The notes under the pieces were generated by a model that worked only from the letters and a program-made list of their open reading frames with translations, was not told the DNA's origin and did not search any database. This document shows positions 24,874-32,537 of a DNA stretch of 35,325 bases, one piece after another. Both the position numbers and the translations under genes were made by a program. Position 1 is the stretch's first letter. Every line of letters starts with the position of its first letter. The DNA lies in the NCBI GenBank assembly GCA_015665315.1, contig JADFAK010000217.1:1-35325 (forward strand). The letters are read 5' to 3'. The DNA is from Flavobacteriales bacterium. GTDB taxonomy: Bacteria; Bacteroidota; Bacteroidia; Flavobacteriales_D; Sanyastnellaceae.

Positions 24874-27585
24874 ATGAAAAAAATAATTTCGATTCTACTT
24901 TTCGCATTTGCGCTTGTCGCTGTGAACGCTCAAGAATATAGACACAGTGAAGGTGATACACCAGCCAACTACAAGCAAATTCAACAACAGTTTGAACAAT
25001 GGTCGGCAGACAAAGACTTGAACGAAACCAAGGGCTGGAAATGGTACAAGCGTTGGGAGGAGCATTATAAAACGAGATTGAATGAACGTGGGGAATTGGT
25101 TGATCCTGTCTATTTTTTACGGGAGGCGAGTGACTATGTGACTACGAAAAAGGAAAAGCGCGCGGCCGATGATTCAAATTGGTTGCCGGCTGGTCCGGAT
25201 TATGTTCCGCAATCGGTGGGATCGGGTGCTTTTCACGGAATTGCTCGTGTAAACTGTATTACATTTCATCCTACGAATCCTGCTGTTTTTTGGATAGGCG
25301 CGTCGCAAGGAGGTGTGTGGAAGACCAGTGATGGTGGCGAGTCGTGGACACCTTTGAATGACGGACTGCCCATTTTGAGAATCAGTGATATTACGGTGAA
25401 TCCTGCGAATCCGGACATTCTTTATGCTTGTCTGGGAGATTTCGAATACAATGGAGTTTCATTGGAATTGGACGATCGCAAGCGCCATACGCATTATGGA
25501 TTGGGGCTGTACAAGACGATTGATGGTGGATTGAACTGGGAGCCAACGGGATTGACTGTTTTTATGGAAGATCTTGATTATTCGCTGCTTAGAAGAGCGA
25601 TTATCAATCCCAATAATCCAGATGAGTTGGTTGCAGGTGGTTTTGAGGGACTTTGGAGAACGACGGATGCCGGGGAAACGTGGACCAATGTGATGGAAGA
25701 TTTACTCATAAGTGATCTTGAGCAAGACGAAAACAATCCCTCGGTACTGTATGCGGCATCTACCTACGTAAGTACGTTGGACGAGGGAAATGCGCGCATT
25801 TATAAGTCGGTTGACTTCGGGGCGACGTGGGAGTCGTTGAATTCAGGTATTCCAGCAACGGGCTTCGTGGATCGAGTAGAATTGGCCTTGGCTCCTTCAA
25901 ATTCGGATGTGCTGTATGCAATCACCGCCGACTTGGCAGGAGGTATGTACGCTTTTTATAAATCGGCCGATGGTGGAGCTAACTGGACGCAGCAGAGTGA
26001 CCAGAATACGCCGAATATCTTGCATTGGTACGAGGGAACAAGTTCGGGCGGACAAGGAAGTTATGACCTGGCTTTGGTCGTTGATCCGAACGATGAAAAT
26101 ACGGTTTTTGCGGGTGGAGTGAATATGTGGGGAACGCATGATGGCGGACTTACCTGGGATCCTGCTTCGTATTGGGTGGATTATTATGGGCCTAGTCTGC
26201 ACGCCGACCAGCACCAATTCAAATACAACCCCTTGAACGACCGCATGTACGTGGCCAATGATGGAGGTGTGATGTATGCAGATGAGGTAGAGACAGTGAC
26301 TTGGAACGAGTTGAATGAGGAGGGCGTTCAATTTCCTACGGAGTGGACTAATATCAGTGATGGGATGCAGATCACTTCTTTTTATCGTGTAGGAACGAGT
26401 GCTGCTGATCCTGATTACATTATTTGTGGAAGCCAGGACAATGGCACATTTTATTACAATGGAGCGATATGGTATAAGATCATCGGGGGCGATGGAATGA
26501 ATTGCATTTTGCACCCGGAAGACCCTGGAACGCTCATGGGATCGTATCAATATGGCAGCATGGTGAGTTCGTTCAACGGAGGATTCAGTGCGAACTACGG
26601 CGTGAGCGATCCGATTTTACAGAATGAAGAAGGCGAATGGACTACTCCCTTCTTTTATCATGAAGGGGCGGATAGAATTTATGCGGGATTTGGAAACATG
26701 TGGTACTCGACCAATTGGGGCGACACGTGGGTGCAGAATTCGGATTTTGACAATCTGCCTTTAGAAGATTATCCAGCGCCGGCTTCGGCTATTGCTAGTT
26801 CGATTGACAATCCGGACGCGATGTACTTTGCTCGCCGACTGTGGTACTCGCAGGGCACTGAGTCGGAGATGTGGGTGAGCTTTTTGGACGGAGATGATTG
26901 GGAAGACGTTACGGAGGGTTTGCCTTCGACCTTGTTCTTCACGGATGTAGTCGTTGACAAAGTGGACCCGCTTATGGCTTGGGTTACTTGCAGTGGATTT
27001 GAGGACGGAGTGAAAGTATTTAGAACATTGGACGGCGGTCAGAATTGGGAAAACATGTCCTTTGACTTACCGAATATTCCGGTGAACTGCATAGCCTTGG
27101 ATTATATTGGCGACGAGCACCGCTTGTATTTAGGAACTGACTTGGGAATTTATACCATCGCCGATTTGGAGACATCGTGGGAGTCATTTGATGCAAATAT
27201 GCCACCTGTGATTGTGAGTGATTTGGACATCAATCCGGAATCGTTGGAACTATATGCCGCGACTTTCGGACGAGGAATATGGAAATCGAGTTTTACCCCG
27301 TACATTATTGACACCGACGTGGAGGATGTAAAAATTGACTTTGGAATGGAGGTTTATCCGAATCCATCGAATGGGATTTTCAATATCGCGGTGGACCAAA
27401 CTTTGGGGGATAAGGTGACTCTTTCGGTTATCGATATATTGGGCAAGACGGTCGTGAATGAAATCCTCGGCACGAATCAATTTAGGACCAGTTACGAACT
27501 TAAAACCGATTTGGGTTCTGGGGTTTATTATGTGCTGCTTCAAATGGGGGGTTCTTCGGAGACGGTGAAGGTTGTTGTTGAGTAA
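24874..27585 (+). CDS. Sortilin/BNR-repeat beta-propeller protein with T9SS type-A sorting domain
   Basis: This 903-aa secreted protein has signal peptide MKKIISILLFAFALVAVNAQ. A helical pre-domain (about 20-100) precedes a long propeller with BNR/VPS10-type Asp-box repeats: KTSDGGESWTPL near residue 150, YKTIDGGLNWEP, WRTTDAGETWTNV, YKSADGGANWTQ, GTHDGGLTWDP and FRTLDGGQNWENM. The C-terminal ~80 residues are a type-A T9SS sorting domain (VYPNPSNGIFNIAV, IDILGKTVVNEIL, LGSGVYYVLLQ). Such proteins resemble xyloglucanase/sortilin folds, but no catalytic residues can be assigned. It is likely a surface or secreted binding protein or glycan enzyme. A decayed copy of its 3' end lies at 28666-28778. 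Confidence 0.9.
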   Translation: MKKIISILLFAFALVAVNAQEYRHSEGDTPANYKQIQQQFEQWSADKDLNETKGWKWYKRWEEHYKTRLNERGELVDPVYFLREASDYVTTKKEKRAADDSNWLPAGPDYVPQSVGSGAFHGIARVNCITFHPTNPAVFWIGASQGGVWKTSDGGESWTPLNDGLPILRISDITVNPANPDILYACLGDFEYNGVSLELDDRKRHTHYGLGLYKTIDGGLNWEPTGLTVFMEDLDYSLLRRAIINPNNPDELVAGGFEGLWRTTDAGETWTNVMEDLLISDLEQDENNPSVLYAASTYVSTLDEGNARIYKSVDFGATWESLNSGIPATGFVDRVELALAPSNSDVLYAITADLAGGMYAFYKSADGGANWTQQSDQNTPNILHWYEGTSSGGQGSYDLALVVDPNDENTVFAGGVNMWGTHDGGLTWDPASYWVDYYGPSLHADQHQFKYNPLNDRMYVANDGGVMYADEVETVTWNELNEEGVQFPTEWTNISDGMQITSFYRVGTSAADPDYIICGSQDNGTFYYNGAIWYKIIGGDGMNCILHPEDPGTLMGSYQYGSMVSSFNGGFSANYGVSDPILQNEEGEWTTPFFYHEGADRIYAGFGNMWYSTNWGDTWVQNSDFDNLPLEDYPAPASAIASSIDNPDAMYFARRLWYSQGTESEMWVSFLDGDDWEDVTEGLPSTLFFTDVVVDKVDPLMAWVTCSGFEDGVKVFRTLDGGQNWENMSFDLPNIPVNCIALDYIGDEHRLYLGTDLGIYTIADLETSWESFDANMPPVIVSDLDINPESLELYAATFGRGIWKSSFTPYIIDTDVEDVKIDFGMEVYPNPSNGIFNIAVDQTLGDKVTLSVIDILGKTVVNEILGTNQFRTSYELKTDLGSGVYYVLLQMGGSSETVKVVVE
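24905..24921 (+). repeat. 17-base identical word, copy 3 of 3
   Basis: Exact copy of the word at 4031-4047 and 7461-7477, here again in signal-peptide codons (FALVA). Confidence 0.5.
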
Positions 27586-27616
27586 TGGAGAGGAAGAGGA
27601 AGGGAAAAGAGGAAGA

Positions 27617-27767
27617 GATAAGTGAACAGCCGTATTTCTCAATACTCGCGCTCACACTCGCGCTGGCCTTTAAGTTAATTCATGATTGTCGTTTCCTTGA
27701 TACGTCATTCAATGCAGTCGACGGCTAAAATCGTTCGTGCAATCTTAAAATTCAAGAGCAAGAGGAA
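27617..27767. repeat. Intergenic direct repeat, copy A
   Basis: About 150 bp, matching 27927-28069 at an offset of about 309. The core of 47 bases ending at 27746 is identical in both copies. The left part contains a (ctcgcgctcacactcgc)-type tract and the right edge passes into gaggaag-type purine sequence. Confidence 0.8.
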
Positions 27768-27926
27768 GTGAAAAGAGGAAGAGATAAGTGGGTGGTTGTC
27801 TTTCTCAATACTCGCTCTCGCTCTCGCACTCGTACTGGCTAGAATTTCACTTTGGGCTTTGGTGAAATAATGGGAAATGGATTTTGCAATTTGCACGTTG
27901 GATTTTGATTGGGGCAATCGTACGCG

Positions 27927-28069
27927 ATAAGTAGTCGGTCGTAGTTCTCAAGACTCGCGCTCACACTCACACTCGCCTTTAAGTCAATTTACGATTGTCG
28001 TTTCCTTAATACGTCATTCAATGCAGTCGACGGCTAAAATCGTTCGTGCAATCTTGAAATTTAAGAGGA
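27927..28069. repeat. Intergenic direct repeat, copy B
   Basis: Partner of copy A; its identical core ends at 28055. It lies immediately upstream of the small lipoprotein gene. Confidence 0.8.
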
Positions 28070-28114
28070 AGAGATAAATGGGGTTGGTCTTTCTTTGATG
28101 TGACCTTGTTTTGA

Positions 28115-28651
28115 ATGGATGGTAAGAAAACTTATCTGAATATCATACTAGTCTTGGGGTTGTTTTTCTTTGGATGTGTTAATTCAGAGGATGTGACAGA
28201 TGGTCAATTAATTCCCATGACGTTCGATGAGTTCGAGCACACGGCTTGCAAAGGATTGGATCAAATTTCTGTGGTAGATTACTTAAGGGGTCATTTGCTT
28301 CCGATAGGTGTAGACTCCAATATGAAACGGTTGATCGTGGAACAGCCATGTATTTTAGGCATTGGGGATTACTTGTTTATTACGTTGGATGAATTCGAAC
28401 CGAAGTGGATTTCACAGGATGAGTTGGAGTTTTTGTGGAGCCTGATTTATTCCAAACAACAATGCTTGCCCACGATGAACATTGTTTCTTCAATTGCACC
28501 ACGGGGATTGTCGACCATAGGAGTTGAAGCGATGTTTCTCATTACATTGTATAATGGAAGTTCTTGGCTTACAAGTGATCAACTTTTCGTTGAAATCGGT
28601 CAGGATAGTCTTGTTGAACGGATGTTGATGATTGAACGGTTCGGATGGTGA
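28115..28651 (+). CDS. Hypothetical lipoprotein, 178 aa
   Basis: ATG 28115 opens MDGKKTYLNIILVLGLFFFGC, a lipoprotein signal with lipobox FFGC (Cys21). The mature part has no family I recognise. It contains four further cysteines and an alternating strand/loop pattern (IGDYLFITLDEFEPKWIS, CLPTMNIVSSIAPRGLS). It stands alone between the direct repeats and the decayed sorting domain, in a region that looks like accessory DNA. No consensus promoter is seen. The function is unknown. Confidence 0.7.
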   Translation: MDGKKTYLNIILVLGLFFFGCVNSEDVTDGQLIPMTFDEFEHTACKGLDQISVVDYLRGHLLPIGVDSNMKRLIVEQPCILGIGDYLFITLDEFEPKWISQDELEFLWSLIYSKQQCLPTMNIVSSIAPRGLSTIGVEAMFLITLYNGSSWLTSDQLFVEIGQDSLVERMLMIERFGW

Positions 28652-28665
28652 GTGAAGTACTCTGG

Positions 28666-28778
28666 ACAAATCAATTTAGTAGCAGCAGCGAACCTAAAAC
28701 TGACTTAGGCGCTGCGGTTTATCATGTACCTATTCAAATGTAAGGATGTACTGAGACGGTAAGGTTGTTGAGTAATGA
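28666..28778 (+). pseudogene. Decayed T9SS sorting-domain copy (ghost of the 27473-27589 gene end)
   Basis: DNA here aligns with the last ~115 bp of the 24874-27585 gene. Shared blocks are aatcaatttag, cgaacnTaaaac, gacttgggn-type, ggtttat-atgt, ttcaaatg, gagacggt-aaggttgttg and agtaatg. Translation gives the same LKTDLG-GVYYV-like order interrupted by a stop after TATTCAAATG. No cargo region is attached. Confidence 0.7.
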
Positions 28779-28872
28779 GCGCACGAATTTTGAGTTGAGA
28801 GCCATATTATGAGTGCGAATTTTAAATGACTAGGTTTTCATAGTGTTGGAATATTATTACTATTCTTGGTTT

Positions 28873-30447
28873 ATGCGATCCAATAAACTTGGGCTAATCT
28901 GCCTATCTACAATCATGTTGTTGAACTGCCACTTACAGGCTCAGAATTACAGTACTGAATCCAAAGATGTTGAATTGTGCTTTCGAGCATTTAGTAATGA
29001 TTTAGGAGGCGGAGATGAAGAAATGATAGCAGTGCTTTCTAGAGCTGTGCTAACTGCTCAAGCACACCACAGAGGACGGGCTTATACTTTTACTGTGTAT
29101 GACGATGAGCTAAATGAGTCTTATTCAAAACTCGTCGATACTGAAGATTTTATTCCTGATGATATGACACTCAGTCAAGTCTTCGTCCAAGCAGACAAAG
29201 TCTTTGGATTGGGCTACAAAACGGACCCCAAGAAAAAAACTAACGAGCTTTATTTACTTGAGTTCGACAGGGAAAGATTTCGGTTTCTGCCAGATATGAA
29301 ATTGATCTCCCGCTTAGTTGGAAAGTCATATTTGCGGGATTTTCACCATGCTTTTACCAATGTAGATTTCTCAAATGATGGGTCTAAAGTCTTGATTTCT
29401 CATAGGTTTAATGAAATAAATGGTCTGCCTTCATTTCGAGTTATGACCTTCAATGAAAAGATGCAAATGACCGGAAGCCATGATGTAATATTTAGTCATG
29501 AGGAGAAAAAATTTTTACTGCAGGGGAAGGATTGGGAAATAATAGAAGGTAGTCGCAATATATTTTTTTCGGGAGCGGAGTCACCTTTTGAAATCGATGA
29601 TTTTGGCAATATTCACACCTATGGTCGCGATTTGAAGGATAGAAAGAATTGGTGGTTGTGCACTATTAATAACGGAGAAAAGCATTATTCACGGCTTGAA
29701 TCGAACGTAGATTTTCGAGTTAACCCGATTGAATTATCTCATCCCGAAAATTCCGAGAATACTTGGTTTGTAGGATGGTACTCCGACAAGGTTGAACGAC
29801 AGTCTGGATTAATAATTCAAAAATTGAACGGGGTTGTGCCAGAAGATCCGATTTATCTGGCATGGGACACTAAAACACTTGGAGAATTGATGGACCTGGA
29901 GCTGATTGTAGAAAAATATGAAAAGAAGGGGAAGGGTTTCCATGTGCCAATACACCCATTTAAAGAATGGTATCTTTTGGAGAATGATGAGTTAGTTCTT
30001 GTAATGGAACATAGGTATTTTATTGGAGAGCCCGAGTTTCCTATGCCTGAGACAAGGGGCCGCTTGCTTTTGACCAAAGTGGATTTTCGCGGGAGAATTT
30101 ATCAAACTGAAGTATTGCATAAACAAGGTCAATGCTATCTTTTCATGGAGAATGATAATTTGAATGTATTCTATCAGACGTCCTTTTATGAAGCTAGTGA
30201 AGATTATAATCAGATAAGTCAACTCGGATTGTCATCCTTGCACGACGTTTATGTTTTAAAGCAGGTAAGTTGTTCTGATTTGAAGATTTCGGATAAAATA
30301 GTTTTGTGGTCGCAATATCCGAATGGCCGCTTTCTGTTCAGAGAATATAAATTTGAGTTGAAGAAATTCGGTGATAAAGACCATATAACATGGTCTCAAG
30401 TAGGTGCTCAACGAGGAATATTTTTATTTAAAAGTCTAAAGAAGTAG
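28873..30447 (+). CDS. Unrecognised secreted protein, paralogue 1 of a tandem pair
   Basis: ATG 28873 gives 524 aa with signal peptide MRSNKLGLICLSTIMLLNCHLQAQ (a GTG 30 bp upstream also opens the frame but spoils the signal). I recognise no named family. Landmarks shared with the 30744-32345 protein are DVELCF, GGDE-MIAVL, ELYLLEFD-type strands, RDFHHAF-VDFSND, FEIDDFGNIHTYGR, W-C-I-GE-HYS and IYLAWD-TLG. The last residues are WSQVGAQRGIFLFKSL. Repeating strand-rich segments suggest a beta-propeller. There is no T9SS sorting domain or membrane anchor, so it should be periplasmic or exported by another route. Base composition is more AT-rich than the flanking housekeeping genes. Confidence 0.8.
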   Translation: MRSNKLGLICLSTIMLLNCHLQAQNYSTESKDVELCFRAFSNDLGGGDEEMIAVLSRAVLTAQAHHRGRAYTFTVYDDELNESYSKLVDTEDFIPDDMTLSQVFVQADKVFGLGYKTDPKKKTNELYLLEFDRERFRFLPDMKLISRLVGKSYLRDFHHAFTNVDFSNDGSKVLISHRFNEINGLPSFRVMTFNEKMQMTGSHDVIFSHEEKKFLLQGKDWEIIEGSRNIFFSGAESPFEIDDFGNIHTYGRDLKDRKNWWLCTINNGEKHYSRLESNVDFRVNPIELSHPENSENTWFVGWYSDKVERQSGLIIQKLNGVVPEDPIYLAWDTKTLGELMDLELIVEKYEKKGKGFHVPIHPFKEWYLLENDELVLVMEHRYFIGEPEFPMPETRGRLLLTKVDFRGRIYQTEVLHKQGQCYLFMENDNLNVFYQTSFYEASEDYNQISQLGLSSLHDVYVLKQVSCSDLKISDKIVLWSQYPNGRFLFREYKFELKKFGDKDHITWSQVGAQRGIFLFKSLKK

Positions 30448-30551
30448 TTGTGTTAATTCTTTCGGAGAATTGTACGAGTCTAATTTTGACTTTCAGGTAC
30501 TGGACTTTGTTCTGTCCACGGTTAAATAGTGAGATGGTAGCTTCATATAAT

Positions 30552-30577
30552 TTGACTTCGGAACACGCCCGAGTCAA
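30552..30577. other. Hairpin between the paralogue pair
   Basis: TTGACT and CGG pair with CCG and AGTCAA (one bulged T) across a 7-base loop. No T-run follows, so it is not a standard terminator. The 30448-30743 gap otherwise holds no gene. Confidence 0.35.
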
Positions 30578-30665
30578 CTTTGAGCATAGATCTACAATTA
30601 TGGATGTGTGAATATCTATCATTGGCATTTAAGCGACATGTGTATATTATCTCATCTCTACTAAG

Positions 30666-30673
30666 TAAATTTG
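30666..30673 (+). promoter_or_regulatory. Candidate -7 box (TAAATTTG) for the second paralogue
   Basis: Exact match to TAnnTTTG, 70 bp upstream of the ATG at 30744. No clear -33 TTTG at the right spacing. Confidence 0.4.
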
Positions 30674-30743
30674 CAATATGGGCGACAGCCTTGTTTTATC
30701 CAAGCATTGAAGGACGCCTTTTCTAACCGAAACAACTACCACT

Positions 30744-32345
30744 ATGTTAACTACCAAGCTCACCTTATTTTGCTCAGTCATACTTTTGTTGGTGAGTTTA
30801 AATAATCAAGCTCAGAATTTTAAAAATCGTTCCAGGGATGTAGAGCTCTGTTTCGGAGGTTTTAGCGAAAATTCAGAAGGGGGAGATGAACGAATGATTG
30901 CTGTCCTTAATGAAGTTGTCGTCACTGCGCAAGAACAGAGAGGCGGGTATACGCTGTTTAGAGTATATGACAGTGAATTGAATCTTTCCGATTCAGGTTT
31001 GGTTGAGACGAAGAGTATTGTACCTGAGTCGGTGATTTTAAGTCAAGTTTTCAGCAGCAAGAATAGTTTATTCGGTCTTGCGTATAAAACCGATAAAGAA
31101 CAAAAGATCAATGAACTCTATGTATTAGAATTTGATTTGAAAGAATTCCGTTTCCGCACCGAGAAGCAATTAATTTCTAGTGTTGTGGGAAGTCCATATT
31201 TTCGAGATTTTCATCATTCGTTTATTTATGTCGATTTCTCGAATGACAGCTCTTTAATACTTGTTTCACACAAGCTACCGACAAGCCGAGGAATACAATC
31301 GTTTCGGCTATTGACGTTTGATCGAGATATGAAATTGCGAGAAAGCCACGACGTGACATTTCAACTTGATCAGGGTGTTTTTATGCTTCAAGGCAAGGAG
31401 TGGGAGGCTTTAGAAGGAATCCGCAATATATACAGAGCTACAGGTAAGTCTGCCTTTGAAATCGATGATTATGGCACAATTCACACCTATGGACGTTATT
31501 CCAAGGATAAAAAACAATGGTGGACATGTTCAATAGACAAGGGAGAGCTTCACTATTCCAAAATCGAACAAAACAAGAATCTGAAGGTCAGGGTGGTTGA
31601 AATGTCACACCCAGTGAACTCTAAAGATACATGGCTTGTTGCTTGGTATAGGAATAAGTTAACGGGTAAAACTGGATTTGTAATTCGTAATTTAAATGTG
31701 GGCGTAACTCAAGAACCTATTTATTTGACGTGGGATAACGAAACCTTAGGAGATTTCCTGGACTGGAGTAAGTCTAATTTGAACAACTACAACAGAAAAG
31801 AAAAAGCAATTCGTGTATTCAGTACTCATTGGAAGTCTTGGTATGAATTGGATGATAATAGCTTAGTCATCGTAATGGAGAACAAAATTGTCATGCAACA
31901 ATCATCATCCTCAAAAGTAGCCCCTGTTACTGTGTCGTACTCGCAAACATGGATTAAGGATATTTTGGTGACTAAATTGAGCCAGAAAGGGGAAATAATT
32001 GAAACCAAAGTTATAGAAAAGGATGGGCAGTCGTACACCTACGTTGATAAGAACTTTTTAAATGTATTCTATGTGACGCATTTTAATGATAAGCACGATG
32101 AGTTTAAGGAAGTAAGTGAATTGGGTTTAAGGACACTAAGCACTGTGTTTGCCATGCGGCGAATAGACTGTCAGAATTTGCAAATGGATGAGGACATAGT
32201 CCTATGGAGTCAAAAAGCCGAGGAAACAATGAGCTTTCAACCTAGCAGTTTTAAATTGAACAAATTTGGCGAGCGCAATTACGTGGCATGGTCTAGATAT
32301 GGGGCCAAAAGACAGATGTTTCTATTTAAAAACCTAGACCACTAA
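30744..32345 (+). CDS. Unrecognised secreted protein, paralogue 2 of a tandem pair
   Basis: This 533-aa protein has signal peptide MLTTKLTLFCSVILLLVSLNNQAQ. It aligns along its whole length with the 28873-30447 protein, by eye at roughly half of positions. The most conserved blocks are DVELCF, GGDERMIAVL, the segment NELYVLEFDLKEFRF, RDFHHSF-YVDFSND, LQGKEWEALEGIRNIY, FEIDDYGTIHTYGR and the last ten residues (FLFKNL). Differences are spread evenly, as in an old duplication and unlike the patchy similarity of the 16-19 kb array. It has no sorting domain, enzymatic motif or known family. It has its own candidate promoter, so the pair need not be an operon. Confidence 0.82.
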   Translation: MLTTKLTLFCSVILLLVSLNNQAQNFKNRSRDVELCFGGFSENSEGGDERMIAVLNEVVVTAQEQRGGYTLFRVYDSELNLSDSGLVETKSIVPESVILSQVFSSKNSLFGLAYKTDKEQKINELYVLEFDLKEFRFRTEKQLISSVVGSPYFRDFHHSFIYVDFSNDSSLILVSHKLPTSRGIQSFRLLTFDRDMKLRESHDVTFQLDQGVFMLQGKEWEALEGIRNIYRATGKSAFEIDDYGTIHTYGRYSKDKKQWWTCSIDKGELHYSKIEQNKNLKVRVVEMSHPVNSKDTWLVAWYRNKLTGKTGFVIRNLNVGVTQEPIYLTWDNETLGDFLDWSKSNLNNYNRKEKAIRVFSTHWKSWYELDDNSLVIVMENKIVMQQSSSSKVAPVTVSYSQTWIKDILVTKLSQKGEIIETKVIEKDGQSYTYVDKNFLNVFYVTHFNDKHDEFKEVSELGLRTLSTVFAMRRIDCQNLQMDEDIVLWSQKAEETMSFQPSSFKLNKFGERNYVAWSRYGAKRQMFLFKNLDH

Positions 32346-32503
32346 AAATAGGTCTCATCGAATTAATTTGACGTTTGGATATCGGATAATCCCACACTTT
32401 TTAATGATTAGGCACCGAGCAAACACCATTTCCTATTTACAAAAGCCATTTATCCCTTCCCTTCCTCTCCCTCTCATTTAAAAAGGGACCTACTCAAAAT
32501 CAC

Positions 32504-32511
32504 TACCTTTG
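32504..32511 (+). promoter_or_regulatory. Bacteroidota -7 box (TACCTTTG) for the phosphoesterase gene
   Basis: Exact consensus TACCTTTG followed by CA, 26 bp upstream of the ATG at 32538. No clear -33 element; a pyrimidine-rich tract (32455-32480) precedes it. Confidence 0.55.
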
Positions 32512-32537
32512 CAAGAAGCCCTTGTAACCAACTAATC

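Larger units (their letters stand above)
27586..28114. other. 529-bp repeat-rich intergenic region
   Basis: No gene is supported. It consists of purine-rich tracts (gaggaagag type), tracts of the ctcgcgctcacactcgc type, and a long direct repeat (27617-27767 and 27927-28069) with a partial third copy of its left part at 27781-27839. Confidence 0.6.

Noticed and set aside
25897-26550. A 217-codon frame antisense to the sortilin/BNR gene
   Set aside because: Shadow of a repetitive gene; it is rich in Ile/Ser/Arg with no motif.
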